From Paenibacillus sp. FSL H8-0079 (GTDB taxonomy: Bacteria; Bacillota; Bacilli; Paenibacillales; Paenibacillaceae): a stretch of 64,000 nucleotides of DNA. Under the pieces are notes generated by a model. The model made no database searches and had not been told where the DNA came from. It saw only the letters and a program-made list of their open reading frames with translations. The DNA is taken from assembly GCF_037991315.1 (NCBI RefSeq), contig NZ_CP150300.1, positions 3,658,001 to 3,722,000 on the forward strand. Direction: 5' to 3'. A program made the translations under genes and the position numbers. Positions 1-9,293 of the stretch are shown piece after piece (within the stretch, counting starts at the first letter, position 1; each line of letters begins with the position of its first letter).

Positions 1-524
1 GAAGAACTATACGATTTAATTAACACGGGAAGTTCAGACTCCGTCATCCAGCGGAAGCGAGACTCGATCTCACGTGACACCGTATGCGGAATTTCGCTTG
101 GATCATCCACATTTGATACTAAGTTTGATGCTGATTCTGTTACTGATACGTTTTTTGGTACGTCCAACGGATCATTATCCGATATCCCTGAGTCCTTATC
201 CAGCGCATGCTTCTCGTCTGCATTCATTGAATCCTCTGCCGTATATTCCCGTTGATCATACAGAATTGCAATAAGCACATGCTTGCAGATATGATCGGCC
301 GGGCAGGAGCATTCCCAATGATCCAGCGTATTTTCAAGCGTACATTGTGTCCCGTCACTGAGCTGACAACTCACAGATGATGCATTCCATGTGTACGTTA
401 CACTTACACCATTGTCCAACTCTTTCAAAGACCTTTTGTACAACCCCTTGTTGGCATACCGAATCAAATAATCCTCCGTACACAGCTTCGAAAAACTTCG
501 GAATTTTTCCTTGAATCCATTCAC
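1..524 (-). CDS. SWIM zinc-finger protein, N-terminal part (runs off left edge)
   Basis: The frame is open from a GTG at 524-522 to the window edge, 174 codons; the only in-frame stop upstream is at 546-548 and no ATG is available, so GTG is the likely start. It begins 4 bp after the stop of the DUF4132 gene. Residues 72-82 read C-S-C-P-A-D-H-I-C-K-H, which is the CxC-x(n)-CxH signature of a SWIM zinc finger (C72, C74, C80, H82). SWIM domains are predicted to bind DNA or protein. After the finger comes an acidic, Ser/Asp-rich stretch that looks disordered. It is the last gene visible of the MoxR/VWA operon and may continue well beyond the edge. The zinc finger is clear; the role is unknown. 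Confidence 0.85.
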   Translation of the reverse strand, partial: MNGFKEKFRSFSKLCTEDYLIRYANKGLYKRSLKELDNGVSVTYTWNASSVSCQLSDGTQCTLENTLDHWECSCPADHICKHVLIAILYDQREYTAEDSMNADEKHALDKDSGISDNDPLDVPKNVSVTESASNLVSNVDDPSEIPHTVSREIESRFRWMTESELPVLIKSYSS

Positions 525-528
525 GTCA

Positions 529-3500
529 TCAACGCCCCGTTGCTCTCAGAATGTCGTAGATCGTTTCACTGAACACGCGACCTGGAACGTTGCCTAGAGC
601 AATGGGTTTGTTGTCACCATAGTAATAATATTGCTTGTTATTCGGTTTGAAGAAATGAAGGGATTCCAGGGTAATGTCATCCAATCCCTCGTAATACGTG
701 ATGCTCGTACCGCTGAATTGCAATTCTGCAACAAGATCTCCGTACTCTTTATAAAATTCATGATACCAGCCGCCGTCCTGTGCCGGTCCTTTGATCCAAC
801 CGTATTTCTCCAGTGCTTTGGGGAAAGCCGTTGGTGAAAAATCAGACTCGGGCAGATGATCGTATTCATTCTTCGTTTTATCCTCATCTTCTGGCTGGTG
901 AATCTCACGATTCAATTGCTCGAATGGCTGCTTGATCTCGTAATCCTCCAACTGCGTTGTCCAACCTTCAAGCGTTGCCTGATCCAGTTCCAACGGGTGT
1001 ATAAGTCCCACTTGCGCATCCGAAGGCAGATCGACCTCATCTTCATCCACAGAATTGAAGGTGCCGTCCTCCATATAACGGAAGGTGCTGATCAGAGCGC
1101 CATCCTCATACGTTCCCCAGATCAGACCAACAGCAAATTTTTGCATGATTACATTTTGTACAAACAATGCTTTCCACTCATCGGCAGACCACAGACGTTG
1201 CTTGGACAATGACTCTTCCAGACGCTGCGCCTGAATGTTAACCATGGATTTGAGATCTTTTTTCAGCTGTGTGAAACGTGCCTTGGACTGCGCTGCCAAT
1301 TCAGGATCATCTTTCTGTGCAGGAGCAGGCAGACTCTTCACGGATTTGCCCGTTTCTTCATTTAAGACAACGACTTGTAAGTCTCCATTGACCTTAACCA
1401 GGAAGGAACGCTCTCCGTAACTCAGCTGCATGGTTCCTTTTTCATCAAAACCAAGTGTGGTGACCAGCCGATCCTCCAGTTGTTCCGAGGTAAGTCCCAT
1501 ATTATCGGCTGCAAGTTGCAATGCTTCTTCTGCTGCACCTTTCACCTGACGGTTCTTCACGCCACGTTTGATCTTGTCAATCGCCATAAGAGCGGATGGA
1601 TCTTTCAGATAAGCGAGCACTTTTACAGCATCTGCTGCAATCGCGCCACGACTGTTTTCTGTCCATTCCTTAATTTGCGGAGCCAGAATATTCACAATCT
1701 GAATATCGCCAAAGAGTGCTGATACATACATCACCCATTTCTCTTTTGCAGGAGCACCTTCCTGAATCCAGACCTGGAGCAGTTCACTTGCAAAACGAGC
1801 GAGCGATGACTCACTTACGTAATCTCGTAATTCATTCAACCGTTCATTAGGACCGGATGTATGATCCAATGATTGGACCAAAGCATACTGTTTAATCCGG
1901 TCATCTAAAGGCTGATTGTCTTCAATACGTATCAGTGAAGGGAGATCTTTCAAGGACAACCAGCTCAGTCTCGACAACTTTTTGGCATCCGCCTGATCAG
2001 CGAGTGCAGCATGGGCATACTCTGGACTTAAATCTGCGGTATCCAGCAGAATTTGGATCAAGCTCTTCCAATCGTCGGACTTCTCTTTCTTCAAAAGCTC
2101 ACCGTACAGTTCCTTGCTGTTTTCCAGACTCCGGATTGCAGTCAGAGCCATTTCTTTGATCGCCACTTTTTTCTCCGAGAGGTATATGAGCGTATACAAG
2201 TCCTGATCAGGAATTCGGTTGAATTCCGCTAACGCCACGCCGTTGGCCTTTTTGGAAGAATCCTGCAATCCGGCACGAATCGCTTCGGCCAATATTTTCT
2301 TCGATAACTCATCACGCTGTTCAAAGGTAATCTCCAGAATTAAAATGCGTGTATCTGTTGGCAGTTTCTTGTACTGTGTCAGTGCATAGTCCAGATTCTG
2401 CTGAATGATTCGGCGGTATTCGTCATGCGGCATCGATTTGTATCTGTAGTCGGTCATGCCATTAAGTGAGATCAGGCTGGTTAGCAATTTCTCACGTTGC
2501 ACCTCAGGGTCTTGCCCGTAACGTTGAAGCAGCTGCTCTCCACTAAAAGCGTATGAATTGTACATGTCCGAGATAATATCCAGTGTCCAATCAGGATGAG
2601 TGGTCAGGATTGCGAACCTGCGCATCGCCTCCGAATCCAAGGGCAGAAAACTAATACTAATGAGGTTGTGAACACGCTTCTTATCTCGATTCAGTTGATT
2701 AAACAACCCGCGACTATTTGGGTCCTCCCAATATTCCTCCAGGGTGTTTTCCCCACTTAAGTATCTTGCAATAGCAAGTCCTTGACGTCCCCCGTCCAAA
2801 GGATGCCGAAGAGCGTTAAATACCGCTTGCTCCAGTGACCCCTCCGCATTAGGCAATGTCAATCCTTGATCCTCCATGAATTTCTGAATGCAGAGTTTGA
2901 GGAATGGCGGTTTGATAATCTCGTATGCTCGAATCGCTTGTTCAGGACGATTTGCGATCGCGGATTGTAACATGTTCCAAGATACCGTGTACGAATTAAG
3001 CTCGTCCCGCAACATTTCAACCAACTGATAAGGCTCATCCAGAGGCACAAGTCCAGCAAGCAGATCATTTGGACTCTTGGCTCTAGGGTCCATACTCAGC
3101 AAGTAACGGCGAACTTCAAGTGGATAAATCTCATGTAATTGATGTATTGTGTGAAGCAAAATATGTCCAATCTCACTATTCGTATCAAGGAACCGTTGTT
3201 TACCTCCACTAATGTTAATCAGGTACAACAAGGCACCACTCACAAGCACCATAGTTTGATGGAATACAGTGTGTGAACATTGCTCTTTTGGAGAGAAAGA
3301 CGTATTGGGATACAGCTCAGCGATGAGCTGACTACGCTTCTCCTTGAGGAATTCATCCTTTAATTCTTGGGAAGATCCGTTATGCTTCCCTTGAATATTA
3401 CTGACCACCACAGGTTCAATCAACGTATGTAACTCGTCCCGCAACTTATCTGGATCATTAGCCATTACATGTTGAAACAACACCGGTAACGATTGAGCAG

Positions 3501-4086
3501 AAGCTTGAACCTCTGCAAGATGAGAAGCCGTGTCACTGAGCTTCGAATATAGTTGCAGCAGCATTAACGCATTGATTACATCTCGATAATCCCCCTGGGT
3601 GTCGGCCTTTTTGGAATCAAAAAGCCACTGGGCACGCTTTAATTTACTCTTTAATTCAGAGAGGATCTCCTCTTTACCGGCAAACTGTTTGATCTTCTCC
3701 AACCGGGCCAACAACCCACCCATGCGATCAGCGCTTTTGCTCTTCCCGCTCAATCCGTAGGCTTCTGAATCATTTCCCATACAGACAGTAAAAGCATCCG
3801 TTCTCCATGAACTTCTTTTGGAATAATTGGATTCCAGATATATCACAATAGCCCCGGCCCGGTAAAAGATATCTCCATCATCTTTTTTGGCGAGCTTCAT
3901 GAGCAGATCAATTGTTTGATATACATAATGACTCGAATTTCCCATCATATCCGGAAACTTGTCTGTCGTGCCCAATACATAATCAATAATTTCGGAGCTT
4001 CGGTCTGTTTTTAATGAATACTCGTTTGAACAGGTCACTGCGAATTTCTCCACCAAAGTTTCTACTGCGCGGTCTGCGGTAAGCAT
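529..4086 (-). CDS. DUF4132 domain protein, very large (1185 aa)
   Basis: The start is the ATG at 4086, preceded by AAGGAGGA 7 bp upstream; an in-frame ATG at 4125 lies inside the previous gene and lacks a site. The protein is mostly alpha-helical, with leucine-rich repeat-like helical stretches over roughly residues 150-850 that suggest a HEAT/ARM-like scaffold. The C-terminal part (about 1090-1180) carries the YGW-(I/R)KG-x3-DGG-x-Y pattern followed by an aromatic-rich beta region, which I recognise as DUF4132, the domain also found in E. coli MolR-type proteins. No enzymatic motif is evident. It lies 19 bp after the VWA gene and 4 bp before the SWIM gene, so it is co-transcribed with them. 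Likely a large scaffold or substrate-binding component; this is inference from size and context. Confidence 0.85.
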   Translation of the reverse strand: MLTADRAVETLVEKFAVTCSNEYSLKTDRSSEIIDYVLGTTDKFPDMMGNSSHYVYQTIDLLMKLAKKDDGDIFYRAGAIVIYLESNYSKRSSWRTDAFTVCMGNDSEAYGLSGKSKSADRMGGLLARLEKIKQFAGKEEILSELKSKLKRAQWLFDSKKADTQGDYRDVINALMLLQLYSKLSDTASHLAEVQASAQSLPVLFQHVMANDPDKLRDELHTLIEPVVVSNIQGKHNGSSQELKDEFLKEKRSQLIAELYPNTSFSPKEQCSHTVFHQTMVLVSGALLYLINISGGKQRFLDTNSEIGHILLHTIHQLHEIYPLEVRRYLLSMDPRAKSPNDLLAGLVPLDEPYQLVEMLRDELNSYTVSWNMLQSAIANRPEQAIRAYEIIKPPFLKLCIQKFMEDQGLTLPNAEGSLEQAVFNALRHPLDGGRQGLAIARYLSGENTLEEYWEDPNSRGLFNQLNRDKKRVHNLISISFLPLDSEAMRRFAILTTHPDWTLDIISDMYNSYAFSGEQLLQRYGQDPEVQREKLLTSLISLNGMTDYRYKSMPHDEYRRIIQQNLDYALTQYKKLPTDTRILILEITFEQRDELSKKILAEAIRAGLQDSSKKANGVALAEFNRIPDQDLYTLIYLSEKKVAIKEMALTAIRSLENSKELYGELLKKEKSDDWKSLIQILLDTADLSPEYAHAALADQADAKKLSRLSWLSLKDLPSLIRIEDNQPLDDRIKQYALVQSLDHTSGPNERLNELRDYVSESSLARFASELLQVWIQEGAPAKEKWVMYVSALFGDIQIVNILAPQIKEWTENSRGAIAADAVKVLAYLKDPSALMAIDKIKRGVKNRQVKGAAEEALQLAADNMGLTSEQLEDRLVTTLGFDEKGTMQLSYGERSFLVKVNGDLQVVVLNEETGKSVKSLPAPAQKDDPELAAQSKARFTQLKKDLKSMVNIQAQRLEESLSKQRLWSADEWKALFVQNVIMQKFAVGLIWGTYEDGALISTFRYMEDGTFNSVDEDEVDLPSDAQVGLIHPLELDQATLEGWTTQLEDYEIKQPFEQLNREIHQPEDEDKTKNEYDHLPESDFSPTAFPKALEKYGWIKGPAQDGGWYHEFYKEYGDLVAELQFSGTSITYYEGLDDITLESLHFFKPNNKQYYYYGDNKPIALGNVPGRVFSETIYDILRATGR

Positions 4087-4105
4087 TACACATTCCTCCT
4101 TGAAT

Positions 4106-5329
4106 TTAAGTGATGATTTCGCCAATCCAATCTGCCAACTCGTTTGGGGTAATTGCGGCTACATGTGCCCCCATGTTGGTTAATGTCTGTGCTGCATGTT
4201 TGTTATAGACAGAATCCCCGTTAAAATCGAGTGCGGTGAGAACCAGTAGCTTGCATCCTGCATCGATGATATCTTTACAGGCTTTGTACATCTGCGCAAT
4301 CGGGTAACCTTCCTCCAGATCACTGACCAGAATAAAGATGGTTTTGCCAGGATTATCGATTAGCGTCTCGCCATAACGCAACGCTTTGGTAATATGTGTT
4401 CCCCCGCCGAGCTGCACATTCATGAGCACGTCTACGGGGTCTTCCAGCCTGTCGCTCAGATCAACAACCTGCGTATCAAATATGAATAATTTCGTGCGCA
4501 GCGCATTCAATCGATAAAAGATACTCGCCATTACCGAACTGTAGATGACTGAATCCAGCATACTGCCACTTTCGTCCACACCAATGATGATGTTCCACTT
4601 GTTATGAGGCTGTATACTCCCGTCGAAATATAGACGATCAATGACAAACCTGCGCTTGTTTTTATCGTAATTCTTCAAATTCTTGGTGATGGTTCGCTTG
4701 AAATTCAGATTGCGCAAGGATCGTACTGAACTGGAGGTATAGCGACTTCGCTTGCCCATGATACTGGCTCGGGTCTGAGACTCCAGCTTGCTGCGCAGCT
4801 CTTCAACCACAGTTCGCACGATATCCTTGGCGCTCTTTAACACCTCACCTTTCATCCGTCCTTTGAACTGCATAATATTCTTAAGCAGATTCATGTTGGG
4901 TTCAAGGGATTCAAGCAACTTTTTGTCCGTTAACAATTCTGTCAGCCCATAGCGATCAAGCGCCTGTTTCTCCAATATTTCTACTGTTGGTTTGGGAAAT
5001 AGGTCCCTGACTTTGTGCAACCATTTCGGGACAGTCAGGTTAGACGCACCGCGTCCTCCCTCTTTTCGGTAACCTTGTTCTTCACCGTATTCACGGTTAT
5101 ACAGATAACCCAGAATCTCATCGATTTCCGTATATTGAAATTCATCCGAAGTGTATTGGTCTGTATTACACAACCCTTCTTCGGCGGATTCACCGAGAAT
5201 CAGACGCCATCGATTCAAGGTTTCAGCAGAATGATGATCTCCTCGGTTGCTTCCATCCGGATTGGAGGTTTTGTCCGTTTCTCCGTTTTCTTCCGTTATC
5301 CGATTCGCTTCATTCATATTAGCTTCCAT
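4106..5329 (-). CDS. VWA domain protein with intact MIDAS, MoxR partner
   Basis: This 407-residue protein ends in a von Willebrand factor A domain (about 245-407). The metal-ion-dependent adhesion site is complete: D252-x-S254-x-S256 within DESGS, T311 in the GGGTH segment and D337 in VSD. The N-terminal half is charged and helical and is not a known domain to me. AAAGGAG sits 8 bp before the ATG at 5329, which lies inside the end of the DUF5682 gene (16 bp overlap), suggesting translational coupling. VWA proteins encoded beside MoxR ATPases are usually the adaptor through which the ATPase acts on its target, often to insert a metal or remodel a complex. Which target applies here is not visible. 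Confidence 0.9.
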   Translation of the reverse strand: MEANMNEANRITEENGETDKTSNPDGSNRGDHHSAETLNRWRLILGESAEEGLCNTDQYTSDEFQYTEIDEILGYLYNREYGEEQGYRKEGGRGASNLTVPKWLHKVRDLFPKPTVEILEKQALDRYGLTELLTDKKLLESLEPNMNLLKNIMQFKGRMKGEVLKSAKDIVRTVVEELRSKLESQTRASIMGKRSRYTSSSVRSLRNLNFKRTITKNLKNYDKNKRRFVIDRLYFDGSIQPHNKWNIIIGVDESGSMLDSVIYSSVMASIFYRLNALRTKLFIFDTQVVDLSDRLEDPVDVLMNVQLGGGTHITKALRYGETLIDNPGKTIFILVSDLEEGYPIAQMYKACKDIIDAGCKLLVLTALDFNGDSVYNKHAAQTLTNMGAHVAAITPNELADWIGEIIT

Positions 5330-7782
5330 GCGGCAAACTCCTTTCGAAGCGCTTCATCCCATGCTTTGGACTGAATCAGCATCTGTTCATCAACCGCAGG
5401 CCTTAACATCTCTTCCGGTTCAACCTGATGCAGACTCGCCACCCGCTCAGCAATCAAGCCCGTCTCCATTGGTGTAAAGTAGGTGAATGCCAACCTCAAT
5501 TCCGGTACCATACTAATGAAGTCGTCATATGATAGCTGTTCAATCAAATAATTCAACTCGGACAACAACTGATCTTCATATAAAAAAGCGTCACGTGCTA
5601 CAGAGAATACTCCCTGTAAAAAAAGTGCCGTTTGACGGGTCTGATCCGGTGTACCATGGATATATCCACGTGCACGATCAACAATCTCTTCCCTTGGCCT
5701 GTCGCCGAGGCCTGAGGAAATAGCAACACACACACCCTCCAGCTGAGCCGGAAGCTGGTGATCAGACAGAAGCTCATTCAGGTGAATTCGGAATGTCTCA
5801 TCCTGAAAATGCTCCTCTGATGACTCCGCGAGCATGGCTAGCAACTTCAATCCCTGAATAATGGCTTCATGTTCATCCGGATTGGCTCTGGAGAGCTGTA
5901 ACAACTTGTCCACGGCGTTCCTGTAAGCCTCGGATACCAACTCAGGGAGTTGTTGCTCGTCAGATAATCCCAGTAGCCTGCGGTGCTGATGAATTCGGTT
6001 CAAGACATGCAGACTGTTACATAAGGAAAGGAAATTCCCGTCGGTTCTCAGCGCCGAGCGCACCTGTTCATAAAGCTTCATCGCAGTGTCCTGAAGCCCC
6101 ATGAGCAGCGCTTGAAGCATTAGTCGGGCAAGTTCACCGCTATGATGATCCGGTATTTCTTGCATCTGTTCTTCCATTTTGCGTGTAGCCGCCCCGGCAA
6201 GCGTTCCGCCATAGAGAGAGTTCTCTATCAATCTGGCTTCAATGCGGGATGAGTACATATAAACCCAGGTTTCGCGTACAAGATTCATGTCACGTTCTGC
6301 GATCCAGTCCGGCCCGGATTGCCGTTTAGCGAATTCCGGAACCAGATACGTGATACACTGAATCAATTGACTTATCTGACGGTGCTCCGGTTTCGCATAC
6401 AGATCCAGCACTTTCTTGTGTTGTCCTGTTGTGCGGATCTGCAGTTTGTGCCCTGTACAACGCACCTTGAAGTCCTCCACGATGGGAATACTGAATGAAT
6501 TGGGAGCCACGCTTCCAATGACGTCTCCTGTCAATAACTGCTGAAGCTCTTGCAACGGTTTATCGGTCGCTAGGGTAAGCTCCCCCTTCACAAAGGAAGA
6601 GAGTGCCGCATCCATCAACTCATAGACACCGCCTTCCCTTTTCCCCCGAAGCCCGGCGAGACCCTGAATCATGCTGTACGCCTCAATCGCATCACTGGTT
6701 GATACATGCTCGTGTCCGTCTCGTAATTGGCGCATCAGCCGGGATAACAAGTCCAGAGCCGTTAGATTATATGGTGTACTCTTTTTGCGAAGCAGCTGGT
6801 TCCAGATCTGATCGTAATAATTCACATAAGGCATGCCGCTCGCATATCCATTGAGCCGATCCGCTTCAGCAAAGGTATAGACCATCGGGTACATTTGTTG
6901 GTGAACCGGATCTGGATCAACCGCAATTTGTTGAGAAGTACCTGGTTTACCTCGTCCATCCAAACGTTGGTCTGGATACTGTTTATCCATTTCTGGCTGT
7001 TCCAATTCGGATTCATGTTTCTCTGACATCAACAGTCCATACGTATGAAATCCACCGGTAATGACAAGCACACGATCATACTCTTGTACCGCTTGATTAA
7101 TACGTTGTTTCATATGTGCTTCTCGTGCCAGATCACCTGAAGACTGTAATCGTTCCGTGGAATAGCACATTCGGGATAACGTACAATACGTGAATACATC
7201 CTGCACGAACGCCCGAGTGGATTTCTCCAGACCGCCAATCTCAAATACCTTTTCCCACAATTCATCAAAACTGCGACAGTTTGTTTTTTGGCACAACCGA
7301 TTAATGAAGTCAGACCCTGCAAGCAAGGTCTCGTCCTGGATGGAGATCTCCTTTTGTTCTGTCTGACCGGACTTGGATGCACGAGTGGAGAAGTGACGAT
7401 AGTCCAGATCAATAAACTTTGCCGGAATGTCCAGACGTTTTGCTTCTTTCAAAGCGACATATTCAGGCGAATACCGAAGCATCGGATAATAGCAGGCTTC
7501 TCTCTCCAGTTCACTCTCATAGGTATAGTACAGACTGACAGGCGGTATGGTTGCCTCATCACTCAGCACCGAAATTAATGGATTACCACTCTCTGGTCCT
7601 TCGATTAGAATAATATCCGGCTTATACTCCCCGATTAATCGTAACAAGTGATACGAACATGCAGGGCTGTGGTGTCTAATAGGATAATAGACCGCAGGAT
7701 TACTCAGGTTATACACCTGGGACTCGAACAAGGATTGTAACTGATCAACATCAGGGTCCAGTACTGCTCTTAACCGATCCAT
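5314..7782 (-). CDS. DUF5682 family protein
   Basis: An 822-residue cytosolic protein with no signal peptide or membrane segment. The first 250 residues contain the most distinctive motifs: R35-H36-H37-S-P, then I-E61-G-P, then F-I-D-L-D around 123-127, then T-G-G-F-H246-T. The remaining 570 residues are helical. I recognise the family as DUF5682, which regularly sits next to MoxR and VWA genes. The His/Glu/His spacing recalls the TraB/ChaN-type hydrolase fold, but that is only a resemblance. GAGGAG lies 5-6 bp before the ATG at 7782; the gene overlaps MoxR by 13 bp and the VWA gene by 16 bp. Confidence 0.85.
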   Translation of the reverse strand: MDRLRAVLDPDVDQLQSLFESQVYNLSNPAVYYPIRHHSPACSYHLLRLIGEYKPDIILIEGPESGNPLISVLSDEATIPPVSLYYTYESELEREACYYPMLRYSPEYVALKEAKRLDIPAKFIDLDYRHFSTRASKSGQTEQKEISIQDETLLAGSDFINRLCQKTNCRSFDELWEKVFEIGGLEKSTRAFVQDVFTYCTLSRMCYSTERLQSSGDLAREAHMKQRINQAVQEYDRVLVITGGFHTYGLLMSEKHESELEQPEMDKQYPDQRLDGRGKPGTSQQIAVDPDPVHQQMYPMVYTFAEADRLNGYASGMPYVNYYDQIWNQLLRKKSTPYNLTALDLLSRLMRQLRDGHEHVSTSDAIEAYSMIQGLAGLRGKREGGVYELMDAALSSFVKGELTLATDKPLQELQQLLTGDVIGSVAPNSFSIPIVEDFKVRCTGHKLQIRTTGQHKKVLDLYAKPEHRQISQLIQCITYLVPEFAKRQSGPDWIAERDMNLVRETWVYMYSSRIEARLIENSLYGGTLAGAATRKMEEQMQEIPDHHSGELARLMLQALLMGLQDTAMKLYEQVRSALRTDGNFLSLCNSLHVLNRIHQHRRLLGLSDEQQLPELVSEAYRNAVDKLLQLSRANPDEHEAIIQGLKLLAMLAESSEEHFQDETFRIHLNELLSDHQLPAQLEGVCVAISSGLGDRPREEIVDRARGYIHGTPDQTRQTALFLQGVFSVARDAFLYEDQLLSELNYLIEQLSYDDFISMVPELRLAFTYFTPMETGLIAERVASLHQVEPEEMLRPAVDEQMLIQSKAWDEALRKEFAAWKLI

Positions 7783-8870
7783 TTTCTCTCCTCAAAATAG
7801 TCCTTCCACATTCCCTCTTCTCTGGAACGCTCTTTTACGACCTTGGAGAAGTAGGTTTTGAGAATGGACAGATCCTTGTCGTTTTCCTTCGCAATGGTTC
7901 CCAGCATGTTCTGCACCAACCGATCCAGCGCAATAGCCTTATCTTCGTAATAATAGGAAGTCATCGCACTCTGGACATAGACAGACACCGCTTCCGCCGT
8001 ACTCATGGATGCTTGAGGTGTGTCGAGCTTGTAGCCTTCCCGTGTCATGCCAGTGCGCAGTTCCATAAATGTTGTAGCCAGCAATTCAACCACATCCGTA
8101 TTAATTTCAATATCAATTCCACTATGTAATAACAGGCTTCGTGCCTGGGATTCAATAATTTTGGCTTCCATCTTTACGTTATGAATGGGCTTGATCGTTT
8201 CAAAATTGAATCGTCGTTTCAAGGCACCGCTCATTTCATTAACACCTTTATCCCGAATATTGGCTGTAGCAATGACGTTAAATCCAGGTTGGGCAAACAA
8301 TACACCGCCATCAAGTTCCGGGATGCTCATGACCTTGTCACTGAGAATACTGATCAGACTATCCTGCGCTTCGGCGGGACAACGTGTGATCTCTTCAAAA
8401 CGGGTAAGAATACCCTTCTTCATTCCGTTATATAACGGCGATGGCACAAGCGCGGCTTCCGAAGGACCTTTATCGAGCAGCATGGCGTAATTCCATGAAT
8501 ACTTGATCATATCTTCCGTCGTGCCTGCCGTACCCTGAATCGTATTCAGACTGGTTCCGGAAATCGCTGCGGTCAGTAATTCGCTAAGCATGGTCTTGGC
8601 TGTTCCGGGTTCTCCCACGAGCATTAACCCTCGATTGCCTGCCAGAGTAACCACTGCACGTTCAATTAACACGTCATTGCCATAGAATTTGCGGGTAATC
8701 GTGATCTCTTCTCCATTTAATAACGCAGGCTTATCCCTGCCTATAATAAAATCGCGCACATAGGCGGGAGATAACAGCCAGTTCGGGGGACGTTTCCCCT
8801 GATCTTCCTCTCTCAGCGCGCGTAATTCAACCTCGTATAATGTCTCGGCGGGTGGTTTAAGCATCTCCAT
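7770..8870 (-). CDS. MoxR-type AAA+ ATPase
   Basis: This 366-residue AAA+ ATPase is the first gene of the operon. Walker A is G86-E-P-G-T-A-K-T93, sensor 1 is N204 in ATANIRD, and an arginine pair at 219-220 sits where the arginine finger is expected. The Walker B region (about 153-161, ILTRFEEIT) lacks the usual hydrophobic-DE form and shows E159-E160 instead. I start at the ATG 8870, about 10 bp after GGAG; a GTG at 8891 would overlap that Shine-Dalgarno itself. MoxR ATPases work as oligomeric chaperones with VWA partners. The adjacent VWA gene with an intact metal site supports this role. Confidence 0.9.
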   Translation of the reverse strand: MEMLKPPAETLYEVELRALREEDQGKRPPNWLLSPAYVRDFIIGRDKPALLNGEEITITRKFYGNDVLIERAVVTLAGNRGLMLVGEPGTAKTMLSELLTAAISGTSLNTIQGTAGTTEDMIKYSWNYAMLLDKGPSEAALVPSPLYNGMKKGILTRFEEITRCPAEAQDSLISILSDKVMSIPELDGGVLFAQPGFNVIATANIRDKGVNEMSGALKRRFNFETIKPIHNVKMEAKIIESQARSLLLHSGIDIEINTDVVELLATTFMELRTGMTREGYKLDTPQASMSTAEAVSVYVQSAMTSYYYEDKAIALDRLVQNMLGTIAKENDKDLSILKTYFSKVVKERSREEGMWKDYFEERKWIG

Positions 8871-9293
8871 CGTCAAGGTGTCTCCTCTCACACAAACAGA
8901 TCGTATGTTCTTATTCCTATCATTTTATCACAGCACTCCAGCAACTACCCGGTAAAACGATAAAAATGGTTGAAACGTCCTTCTTATCAGCACTTCTTCT
9001 AAGTCCTTGGACATAGTGTATAGCACAAATATGAAGGTGAACTATCCTTACAGCTGTGCCAACACACTGGTTTCGGCCGTGAATCAGTATACTTATTGCA
9101 AATGTATTCGCATTGTAGGCCGTATGACCTTATGAATCATTACACGCTCCATATTGTGTTTCAACCACATGAGGCTGAATATCACAAAGAAAACACAGGC
9201 CATCAGCAGCCTGTGTCTTCTTATATGTTCAAACTTAACTATCCCCTTTCTAAAAAGGGTGGATCATTACGCCTCACTGTCCAACATCGCTAA
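8871..9293. other. Intergenic region, MoxR operon promoter side
   Basis: No credible gene is found here. The right half holds a terminator hairpin for the aldo/keto reductase. The left part must contain the promoter of the MoxR operon, but I could not pick a convincing -35/-10 pair. It includes AT-rich sequence at about 8900-8935. Confidence 0.6.
9188..9216 (-). terminator. Rho-independent terminator of the aldo/keto reductase gene
   Basis: Inverted repeat ACACAGGC (9193-9200) and GCCTGTGT (9209-9216) with an 8-base loop. On the minus strand it is followed by TTTTCTTT, as expected downstream of the reductase stop at 9294. Confidence 0.7.

Noticed and set aside
74..274. Small plus-strand frame near the left edge
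   Set aside because: It is opposite the SWIM gene, whose CxC-CxH finger lies just beyond it in the same frame; the hydrophobic translation is an artefact.
9160..9190. Short similarity between CCACATGAGGCTGAATA and the 3' end of the aldo/keto reductase gene
   Set aside because: Too short and too diverged to claim a duplicated gene fragment.
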